A DNA stretch of 17,754 bases from Rhodococcus sp. (in: high G+C Gram-positive bacteria) (GTDB lineage Bacteria > Actinomycetota > Actinomycetes > Mycobacteriales > Mycobacteriaceae). Of the stretch, positions 7,564-14,100 are shown one piece after another. The notes beneath the pieces were generated by a model that was not told the origin of the DNA, made no database searches, and worked only from the letters and a program-made list of their open reading frames with translations. The position numbers were made by a program, and so were the translations under genes. The DNA lies in contig JAAYXN010000111.1 in assembly GCA_012515885.1 (NCBI GenBank), positions 1 through 17,754 of the forward strand, read 5' to 3'. Each line of letters begins with the position of its first letter. Position 1 is the first letter of the stretch.

Positions 7564-8037
7564 ATGTCGTCGCCACTGCATCGCAACGCGGCCCATGTCG
7601 CGCACACGTTGATCTCGCGTGGCCATCATGGCGTGATCATCACCCGACCGGGCACGTTGGATCGTGTGGCGGATGAGGCTTTCGCTTTGGGTGTGGAGGC
7701 GGGTGCGGTCGTGCGGTCGCTGGTGTTCCTGCTCGACGACGACCCGGTGCTTCTGCTTGTGTCTGGGGATCGAGATGTCGATCTTGAGCGCACCGGGAAA
7801 CGGCTGGAAGGGGTACTGACAACAGCTCCGTCCGACGCGGTGGAGTCGCTCACGCGCCAACCTGCGGGCCGTATCGCCCCGCTGGGGCATCCGCTGAACC
7901 TGCCGACCTATCTGGATTCGGCGCTGGAGGCGTTTCCCGAGTTGTGGGCAGCCGCCGGGTATCAGGGTTCTTATTTTCGGACGACGTTCTCTGAGCTGCT
8001 GCGCATCACCGCGGGCCTAGCCATCGACGTCGACTGA
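7564..8037 (+). CDS. YbaK/EbsC-family aminoacyl-tRNA deacylase-like protein
   Basis: A 157-residue single-domain protein of the YbaK/ProX superfamily, whose members remove wrongly attached amino acids from tRNA (for example Cys-tRNA-Pro or Ala-tRNA-Pro). Supporting segments are ADEAFALGVEAGAVVRSLVFLLDDDPVLLLVSGDRDVD and, in the C-terminal half, GHPLNLPTYLDSALEAFPELWAAAG, which fits the GxVPPxG-loop region in this subgroup. The family's key lysine, normally in a VKSLVF or KTL context, is arginine here (R51 in AVVRSLVF), so deacylase activity is uncertain. The ATG at 7564 was chosen because a -10-like box lies just upstream and because homology begins there; the upstream open frame only mirrors the crotonase gene. 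It is followed by the flavin reductase after 40 bp. Confidence 0.82.
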   Translation: MSSPLHRNAAHVAHTLISRGHHGVIITRPGTLDRVADEAFALGVEAGAVVRSLVFLLDDDPVLLLVSGDRDVDLERTGKRLEGVLTTAPSDAVESLTRQPAGRIAPLGHPLNLPTYLDSALEAFPELWAAAGYQGSYFRTTFSELLRITAGLAIDVD

Positions 8038-8063
8038 CTCACCAGGGCGGACAGCCCGCTCTC

Positions 8064-8069
8064 TATACT
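8064..8069 (+). promoter_or_regulatory. Putative -10 box (TATACT) for a leaderless flavin reductase mRNA
   Basis: TATACT is a near-perfect -10 hexamer ending eight bases before the ATG at 8078. Between them lies GGGAAATC, so a very short leader or a leaderless transcript is expected. The -35 region is not recognisable. Confidence 0.6.
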
Positions 8070-8077
8070 GGGAAATC

Positions 8078-8578
8078 ATGACTAACGGGATCACTGCCAA
8101 CGAGTACCGGGCCGCGCTGGCGCGGCATCCGGCTGGCGTCACGATCGTGACGCTCGACGCTGGCAAGGGCCCGGTCGGGTTCACTGCGACTTCGTTTGCG
8201 TCGGTGTCTTTGGATCCGCCTCTGGTGACGTTCAATATCGCGGAGACGTCATCGAGCATCGCCGCGCTGCGTGACGCGGAGTCGCTGGTGATCCATTTGC
8301 TTGGTGAGCATCAGCAGCATTTGGCGCAGCGTTTTTCTCGCACCGCGTCGGAACGCTTTGCTGACGAATCGTTGTGGGGGCGCCTTGATTCTGGGGAACC
8401 GGTGTTGCGGGGCACCCCGAGTTGGTTGCGCGCCGAGATCAATCAGTTGATTCCGGTGGGCGATCACACCCTGGTGGTTGGTTTGGTGACGCGTGCCCAC
8501 GCCGATGATGTGGACGAAACCGCTTCTGCCCCATTGCTTTACCACCAGGGCCGCTACCACAAGCCAATCGCACTGTAA
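8078..8578 (+). CDS. Flavin reductase family protein (HpaC-like, FMN-binding split barrel)
   Basis: Predicted NAD(P)H:FMN oxidoreductase that supplies reduced flavin to partner two-component monooxygenases. The 166-residue length is typical. The N-terminal ALARHPAGVTIVTLD, then PVGFTATSFASVSLDPPLVTFNI (the T-A-x-S-F-x-S-x-S-L-x-P-P signature), a central HLLGEHQQHLAQRFS, and the C-terminal DHTLVVGLV...LLYHQGRYH are all diagnostic of the family. It ends 11 bp from the convergent LLM-like gene at 8590, which belongs to the family such reductases normally serve. The substrate is unknown, and a general electron-donor role is equally possible. Confidence 0.93.
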   Translation: MTNGITANEYRAALARHPAGVTIVTLDAGKGPVGFTATSFASVSLDPPLVTFNIAETSSSIAALRDAESLVIHLLGEHQQHLAQRFSRTASERFADESLWGRLDSGEPVLRGTPSWLRAEINQLIPVGDHTLVVGLVTRAHADDVDETASAPLLYHQGRYHKPIAL

Positions 8579-8589
8579 GTCAGTCGCTC

Positions 8590-9228
8590 CTACGACGCTA
8601 GCGTGCGGACACGTGGCGCTAACCCGAAGCTGCGCAGCGCTTGGTCGACCGCGTTGGATGTTGTGGTCACGCCGCGACCTTCCAGCCATGGCAGCGTGGT
8701 GTCGATGACCTGCTCCAACACCCCTGGTTGAGTCAACGGCAGCAGGGTCACTCCATCCGCAACACCCGCAGCGGTGATGTCTGCGATCAGCCCAGCGAGA
8801 CCCAGTGGTGTCCCGACATATCGCAACGAAGACGGGGTCTTCGGCGCATCTAATGCGCTATCGAGGCGAGCGAGTTCGTGCCGGGCCGTGCGAGCGTCTG
8901 CTGCGACGAGAACTTCGAGATCGACCAGTACGGTCACTTCGTCTGGATCTCGTTCCTGTGCAATAAGTTCTGCGCGCACACGGTCTCGTTCACGTTGCGC
9001 GTCACGCAGATCGGCAGCCTGGATGCGGACGACGTGGCGCGGATAGGCGGAGAGATCGAGTCGTTCACCTGCATCGACAGGAACGGTCTGGTCGATCCAA
9101 TAGTCGGGGCCGATGACGGGCCGGGTGCCAGCGAGAGTGGCCGCCGCCGGGTGGTGGCCGGAGCCTGCGAGTTCAACAGCGACGTGGAGTTGCCGAATGG
9201 GGGTGCGGGTAGCGAAAGCTGTAGACAT
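8590..9228 (-). CDS. Luciferase-like monooxygenase (NtaA/SnaA/DszA-type) relative lacking the central barrel
   Basis: A 212-residue protein whose two ends resemble flavin-dependent monooxygenases of the sulfur-compound/NtaA group, which are normally about 370-450 residues. Residues 13-45 (QLHVAVELAGSGHHPAA...PDYWID) match the family N-terminus, strand 1 and the 'YW' helix. Residues 60-190 (HVVRIQAADLRDAQRERDRV, VLVDLEVLVA, LRYVGTPLGLAGLIADI, GVTLLPLTQPG, LPWLEGRG) match the C-terminal third. Roughly 200 residues that would form most of the TIM barrel and FMN site are missing between them. The frame is intact and TAAGGA lies seven bases before the ATG at 9228, so the gene can be translated. 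It follows a cysteine-type leader peptide, which suggests sulfur-regulated expression. It may be a degenerate gene fixed in frame or a repurposed small protein. Catalysis as a normal monooxygenase is unlikely. Confidence 0.7.
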   Translation of the reverse strand: MSTAFATRTPIRQLHVAVELAGSGHHPAAATLAGTRPVIGPDYWIDQTVPVDAGERLDLSAYPRHVVRIQAADLRDAQRERDRVRAELIAQERDPDEVTVLVDLEVLVAADARTARHELARLDSALDAPKTPSSLRYVGTPLGLAGLIADITAAGVADGVTLLPLTQPGVLEQVIDTTLPWLEGRGVTTTSNAVDQALRSFGLAPRVRTLAS

Positions 9229-9272
9229 GACGGGTCCTTAGGGAAGAGAAGAGTGTCACTGACGGCGGGAAG

Positions 9273-9368
9273 TCAGCGAATACACATACCTGAGGACGTG
9301 CGGCATAGGTCGACGTGACGGCGGCGCCATACAGCGCGAGGTGCGCTGGTGCTGGGTGTCGTCGTCAT
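9273..9368 (-). CDS. 31-residue cysteine-type leader peptide (RRHVDLCR family)
   Basis: Minus-strand ORF ATG (9368) to TGA (9273), 31 codons, ending RRRHVDLCRTSSGMCIR. The RRHVDLxR...C pattern is the hallmark of short actinobacterial 'putative leader peptides' found upstream of sulfur assimilation, cysteine and sulfonate genes, where ribosome stalling at cysteine codons is thought to couple expression to cysteine supply. A -10-like TAGGAT ends seven bases before the ATG, giving a probable leaderless start. The next gene, the LLM-like protein, begins 44 bases after the stop. That spacer holds a small CTGAC/GTCAG hairpin that could take part in attenuation. The function is inferred from the family; the peptide itself is probably not a functional protein. 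Confidence 0.8.
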   Translation of the reverse strand: MTTTPSTSAPRAVWRRRHVDLCRTSSGMCIR

Positions 9369-9375
9369 GGTGTTG

Positions 9376-9381
9376 ATCCTA
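9376..9381 (-). promoter_or_regulatory. Putative -10 box for the leader peptide/LLM-like transcript
   Basis: On the minus strand TAGGAT (9381 to 9376) lies seven bases before the ATG of the leader peptide, matching TANNNT and leaderless spacing. No good -35 was identified. Confidence 0.5.
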
Positions 9382-9434
9382 TCGGCGGGCACAGTTTGCC
9401 TATGCGAGTCGATGAGAGGCGTCTAGCGATAACA

Positions 9435-9467
9435 GCAGGTAGAGCATCTAGCGGAACTCCTACCTGC
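9435..9467 (-). terminator. Probable terminator hairpin after the cysteine-desulfurase-like gene
   Basis: GCAGGTA (9435-9441) pairs with TACCTGC (9461-9467), and an inner GAG/CTC extends the stem across a one-base bulge. It lies about 50 bases after the aminotransferase stop on the minus strand. The T-run (CTTTT) is on the plus-strand side, so strength in the minus direction is uncertain. The rest of 9382-9518 shows no gene. Confidence 0.5.
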
Positions 9468-9518
9468 CTTTTCATCACGGTGAATAAAAGTCCCCGCGAA
9501 CTATCAGGTCGAGTGCCT

Positions 9519-10754
9519 TCAGCCTTTGGACGCAACCAGCTGAGCGACCGCATCGATCACGCGCTGGACATCATCAGAGCTGGTGCCCAAGCCGAGGCTG
9601 GCACGCACCGCGCCACCGGGAAGGCCCAGGCGGTCAATGATCGGGTGCGCACAGAATCGGCCGTCACGAACACCAATGCCGTGCTCGGTCGACAGGTACG
9701 ACGCAACCTCGACCGGCGCGAAACCCTCGACGGTGAACGTCACAATGCCGACCGTGTCGTCAATGTCGTTCCAGAAACGCAGCAGCTTCACGCCATCAAT
9801 CGCGCACAAACCCTCGACAAGCGCGGACGTCAAAACTTCTTCGTGGCGGCCAATTTCGTCAAAACCAATCGCAGTGAGCGCTTCGCACGCCGCAGCGATA
9901 CCGGCTGCACCAAACAGGTTCGGCGAACCTGCCTCATGACGGGCGGGAGCCGGTGCCCAATCAACACATTCCAAGCTGACATTACGAACCGCACCGCCAC
10001 CAGCAAGGTAGGGGTCGGCGGCGTCGAGCCAGTCGCGGCGCCCAGCGAGCACGCCCGAACCGAACGGTGCGTACAGCTTGTGACCGGAGAACGCGACGTA
10101 GTCGATACCTGTTGCAGCCAAGTCGATTGCGCGATGCGGGGCCAACTGGGCAGCGTCAACAAGGATGCGGGCGCCGCAGCGGTGCGCAATTTCGGTCAGG
10201 CGCTCGATCGGCACAATTTCGCCGGTGACATTCGAGGCGCCCGTGATAGCTAGGAGTGCAGCAGGTTTGGAGCATAATTCCCCGACGAGCGACTCAATGG
10301 TCTTCTCGATCGTGTCTGATGCGAGGACGACGCGAGCGTTCTTCCACGGCAGGAGATTCGCGTGATGCTCGATGTCGAGAACCACAACATCGCCCGGCAC
10401 GCAGTGCGCCAGCAGATTCAACGAATCAGTGGTGTTGCGGGTGAAAACGACGACGTCACTGTCTGGGCCGTCGCCGGTGCGCGCACCCAGGAACTTCGCG
10501 ACAGCGATACGTGACTGCTCGTAGGCGTCGGTGGATACCTGCGAGGCATGTCCGGCACCGCGGTGCACGCTGGCGTAGGTGGGGATGAGTTCTTGGACCT
10601 TGGCGCCGACCTGCGCCAAAACAGGCGCGCTGGCCGCGTAGTCGAAGTTCGCGTAGCGGCAGGTGGTGCCGTTAGACAGGGGTGCGTCGGTGCCTGCGAC
10701 GGCGGCGAGCGGGGCAACAAAGGTGGTTGAACAGGTATCGAGTACGGCAGTCAT
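9519..10754 (-). CDS. Class V aminotransferase-fold PLP enzyme, cysteine desulfurase-like (SufS/CsdA group)
   Basis: A 411-residue PLP enzyme of fold type I. The first block FDYAASAPV...YASVHRGAGHAS is typical of SufS/CsdA proteins, followed by FTRNTTDSLNLLA and IEHHANLLPW (His stacking on PLP). VDAAQLAPH (Asp and Gln contacts) and SGHKLYAPFGSG contain the Schiff-base lysine. The C-terminal RDGRFCAHPI retains a cysteine at the position of the persulfide-forming residue in SufS, so sulfur mobilisation from cysteine, or a related C-S lyase reaction, is likely. It is not next to suf genes. Its leader carries a SAM-IV riboswitch, so I infer control by S-adenosylmethionine and a role tied to methionine/cysteine economy. 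The ATG at 10754 follows GAGGGA at suitable spacing. The exact substrate is unknown. Confidence 0.88.
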   Translation of the reverse strand: MTAVLDTCSTTFVAPLAAVAGTDAPLSNGTTCRYANFDYAASAPVLAQVGAKVQELIPTYASVHRGAGHASQVSTDAYEQSRIAVAKFLGARTGDGPDSDVVVFTRNTTDSLNLLAHCVPGDVVVLDIEHHANLLPWKNARVVLASDTIEKTIESLVGELCSKPAALLAITGASNVTGEIVPIERLTEIAHRCGARILVDAAQLAPHRAIDLAATGIDYVAFSGHKLYAPFGSGVLAGRRDWLDAADPYLAGGGAVRNVSLECVDWAPAPARHEAGSPNLFGAAGIAAACEALTAIGFDEIGRHEEVLTSALVEGLCAIDGVKLLRFWNDIDDTVGIVTFTVEGFAPVEVASYLSTEHGIGVRDGRFCAHPIIDRLGLPGGAVRASLGLGTSSDDVQRVIDAVAQLVASKG

Positions 10755-10762
10755 GTCAGTTA

Positions 10763-10779
10763 TCCCTCATGGTCAGGGA
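10763..10779 (-). promoter_or_regulatory. SD-sequestering hairpin, putative expression platform of the SAM-IV riboswitch
   Basis: On the minus strand TCCCT (10779-10775) pairs with AGGGA (10767-10763) across a 7-base loop. AGGGA is the Shine-Dalgarno of the aminotransferase gene. GAGTCC (10782-10777), which overlaps the first arm, can instead pair with GGACTC (10831-10826) at the 3' edge of the aptamer. Two mutually exclusive pairings of this kind are what a translational riboswitch needs. This was drawn by eye without energy calculations. Confidence 0.5.
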
Positions 10780-10824
10780 CTCGTGTGGATCGGCATCGCA
10801 CCTCGGCGACTGCCGTGATACCTC

Positions 10825-10945
10825 GGAGTCCGCGCTTGCCGCGCTCTTTTGAGCTGCGGCCAGGTCGTCACCCGGAGCACCCCACCGCGGTGGAGGGTTG
10901 CCGACCAGCGAGCCGGGGCTTGACGCTGGTACTCATGACCTATGG
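10825..10945 (-). ncRNA. SAM-IV riboswitch aptamer
   Basis: Read on the minus strand, the leader begins GGTCATGAGTACCAGCGTCA, continues with CCCCGGCTCGCTGGTCGGCA, then ACCCTCCACCGCGGTGGGGT, and closes with CCGGGTGACGACC. This is the SAM-IV core as I know it from Streptomyces and mycobacteria: the GGTCATGA/TGACGACC closing stem, the GCCAGCG-like/CGCTGG arm and the CTCCACCGCGGTGGGG hairpin. A further hairpin with a GCCGC..GCTC-AAAA-GAGC..GCGGC stem (10838-10860) fits the extra downstream helix specific to SAM-IV. The aptamer lies about 70 bases before the cysteine-desulfurase-like gene. SAM binding is expected to lower its expression. Boundaries are approximate. Confidence 0.93.
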
Positions 10946-10948
10946 CAG

Positions 10949-10978
10949 AGAGTGACAGATTCCCCGCCTCACTGTCAA
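10949..10978 (-). promoter_or_regulatory. Sigma-A-type promoter driving the SAM-IV leader
   Basis: On the minus strand, TTGACA (10978-10973) is a perfect -35 element. After an 18-base spacer, CACTCT (10954-10949) is an acceptable -10. The predicted start, about 6-8 bases downstream (near 10942), falls just before the GGTCATGA that opens the aptamer, which supports both assignments. Confidence 0.7.
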
Positions 10979-11196
10979 ACCTTGTGAGACCACAATCACG
11001 GACTGTCGACGGCTGATCGCTTCTGGCCAGCGTGACGGCTCGCGGTTCCTATCTGCAGATACGCAGGCCATCAGCCAGCAGCGGCGATATCGTTGGGGGA
11101 TGCGCGGTTGTTCACCAACTGGTTACCGAGACGTGGGATAACACCCGGTGCGCGCGGCGATCCTGTCGCGGACGAACCTCCAGCGAAGGAAGTCGA
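10979..11196 (+). other. Upstream region of the Pls-like gene
   Basis: About 218 bases lie between the riboswitch promoter and the chosen TTG start of the synthetase gene. The synthetase frame is open from a GTG at 11032, but those codons (ending ...RTSSEGSR) resemble no adenylation-domain N-terminus. I see no leader peptide, riboswitch or convincing -35/-10 pair for the plus strand. ACCAACTGGT near 11110 is a short dyad. Confidence 0.4.
11185..11192 (+). promoter_or_regulatory. Ribosome-binding site that favours a TTG start for the Pls-like gene
   Basis: GAAGGAAG lies four bases before the in-frame TTG at 11197 (AAGGA core six bases away). The GTG at 11032 that opens the frame has no comparable site. 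Confidence 0.65.
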
Positions 11197-14100
11197 TTGT
11201 CTCCCCAGACTCCGTCAACAGGATCTGACCAGCCAGGTCAGTCCTTGTCGCAGCTGATTCCTCAGGAAATGCTGCGCGGTAGCTTCGCGCCCCCGCCACG
11301 AACCCTTATCGACATTCTGCGCGCGACCGCCGAGTACCACCCGGATGCGCCCGCCATTGATGACGGCACCATTGAGCTGACTTACCGTGAGCTTCTCACC
11401 GAGATCGATCTCGGGGTGGAAGCGCTGGCTGAGGCCGGTATCGGTGCCGGTGATCGGGTCGGTATCCGTATGCCGTCGGGTTCGCATCGGCTGTACGTAT
11501 CGATTCTGTCGGTGCTTTCTGCTGGCGCCGCGTATGTGCCTGTCGATGCTGACGACCCGGAAGAGCGCGCCGAACTCGTTTTCGGCGAGGCCGCGGTCGC
11601 TGCCGTCATTACCACCAATGGCATCGAACCCACCGAACATGCTGGTGGCGCGGAGCATCGTCCACCCACGATCGATGACGACGCCTGGATCATTTTCACG
11701 TCAGGTTCGACGGGCACACCTAAGGGCGTCGCGGTCACTCACCGAAATGCGGCGGCGTTCGTTGACGCGGAGGCGCGTCTGTTCCTGCAGGATCACCCGA
11801 TCGGGCCGGGTGATCGAGTCCTGGCTGGTCTGTCTGTCGCGTTCGATGCCTCGTGTGAAGAAATGTGGCTTGCGTGGCGTGGCGGCGCGTGTCTGGTGCC
11901 TGCTCCGCGGTCGCTGGTACGTAGCGGCATGGATTTGGGTCCGTGGCTGGTCACGCGTGATGTCAACATCGTCTCCACCGTTCCGACTCTCGCGGCGTTG
12001 TGGCCGGCGCAAGCTCTGGAAGCTGTGCGGCTGTTGATCTTTGGCGGCGAAGCCTGCCCACCTGAACTTGTGGAGCGTCTGGCAACACCGGGCCGTGAAG
12101 TGTGGAACACGTACGGTCCAACGGAGGCGACGGTTGTTGCCTGCGCCGCGCTGCTTGACGGCACCGGCCCAGTGACCATTGGGCTTCCCCTCGATGGCTG
12201 GGATCTCGCGGTTGTCGACGCCGACGAAAATCCTGTTGGCGAAGGCGAAGTGGGCGAATTGGTGATCGGCGGCGTCGGCCTGGCCCGCTACCTTGATCCC
12301 GAGAAGGACGCCGAAAAGTACGCTCCCATTCGCACTCTTGGCTGGGAGCGCGCTTACCGTAGTGGTGATCTCGTCCGTTTAGAGCGCACCGGCCTGCTCT
12401 TCCAGGGCCGCGCCGATGACCAGGTCAAGGTCGGTGGCCGCCGTATCGAACTCGGTGAGATCGACAACGCACTGCAGAATCTTCCCGGTGTTGCCGGTGG
12501 CGCGGCTGCTGTTCGACGGACCGCGACCGGCAACCAAGTACTTATCGGCTATCTCGCCAGCACCAATCCTGATTTCGATCTTGTCGCGGCACACGAATCG
12601 CTCAGCGAGCAGCTCCCGGCCGCGCTGGTGCCGCGCCTGGCTCTCGTCGATGAGCTTCCGACGCGCACGTCCGGCAAGGTCGACCGCCATGCTTTGCCGT
12701 GGCCGCTGCCCGGCGCCGACGACGATGCGATCGGTGCACTTGGTCTCGGAAACACCGCTACGTGGGTCGCTGAATTGTGGACGGACATTCTTGGTGCGCA
12801 AATCAGCGGCCCGAAAGACGACTTCTTTGAGTTGGGCGGCGGGTCACTGTCCGCGGCGCAACTGGTGACCGCTCTCCGTGAGCGGTACCCCGAGGTCACC
12901 GTCGCCGACCTGTATGAGCATCCGCGCCTCGGTTCGCTTGCCGACTACCTCGACGAGCTCTCCCCCACTGCAGATGTTGAACCGCGCACGGTAGCGCCGA
13001 CCCCACTGCGTGCGCGCGTCGTGCAGTCCCTCGCCATGGTGCCGTTGGCGACGTTGACGGGCCTGCAATGGGTGACGTGGCTGGCGTTGGCGAACAACCT
13101 TCTCGCCTGGTTCGTGGACGTGTCGTGGGCTCCGACTCTGTCGTGGTGGTGGGTCCTTGTCGGCTTCATCGTGTTCCTCACCCCCTTCGGCCGCATGCCC
13201 ATTGCCGCACTGAGCGCTCGACTGTTGCTGCGCGGCGTCACCCCGGGCTCGTATCCGCGCGGCGGCAGCGTGCATCTGCGACTGTGGACCGCGGAGCGGC
13301 TCACGGAAGCCATTGGTGCCACCAACCTTTCGGGTGCTCCGTGGATGACCTATTACGCACGCGCTTTGGGAGCGAAGATCGGCTCTGGGGTTGACCTCCA
13401 CACCCTCCCGCCGCTTACCGGCATGCTCGAACTGGGTGACGGCGCCTCCGTCGAACCGGAAGTAGACCTCTCGGGACATTGGCTGGACGGCGATACCCTC
13501 CACATCGGCGCCATCAAGATCGGCGCTGGCGCGTCGGTGGGTGCCCGGTCAACCCTGTTCCCTGGAACCAAGATCGGAAAGAACGCGCACATCGCTGCGG
13601 GTTCCGCGGTCTCGGGCCGGGTCAAAGCTGACCAGTACTGGGCCGGTTCACCGGCAGCCAAGGTCGGTAAAGCGAAGACGCCGTGGCCTGATGAGGCGCC
13701 GCCGCGGGCGCGCTGGTGGGTGCCGATTTACGGTGCCAGTTCGGTGGTCCTTGCTGGTATGCCGCTGCTTGGTTTGGCGATCGCGCTCGCGCTGGTGGGC
13801 TGGGCAGTGCATGACGTGGACAGTGCCGCTGCCGCGATTGTTCCCGCACTGATCGCGGTTCCGGTGGCGACGCTCATCGCGCTGGCCGCGTACGCACTAA
13901 TCACGCTCGCGGCCGTCCGGTTGCTCTCGATCGGCTTGAAGGAGGGCTACTTCCCGGTTCGTAGCCGCATCGGCTGGCAGGTGTGGGCAACGGAACGGAT
14001 CATGGATGCTGCCCGCACCTTCCTGTTCCCCCTGTACGCGGGGCTTTTGACGCCCGCGTGGCTGCGTCTTTTGGGCGCGAAAATCGGTAAGAACGTCGAG

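Noticed and set aside
7447..7890. N-terminal extension of the crotonase frame
   Set aside because: The extra 148 codons are not crotonase-like and run through the ybaK-like gene and the divergent promoter region; homology starts at the ATG at 7446.
9315..10253. 312-codon plus-strand frame opposite the cysteine-desulfurase-like gene
   Set aside because: Composition-driven shadow: its residues are an Arg/Thr/Ala-rich mirror of a well-conserved PLP enzyme and it has no ribosome-binding site.
11197..12900. Reading the synthetase as a fatty-acyl-AMP ligase or a mycobactin/GPL-type NRPS module
   Set aside because: The A-domain cores and pocket are of the amino-acid type, no condensation domain follows, and the remaining 750 residues fit the Pls/PosA terminal region.
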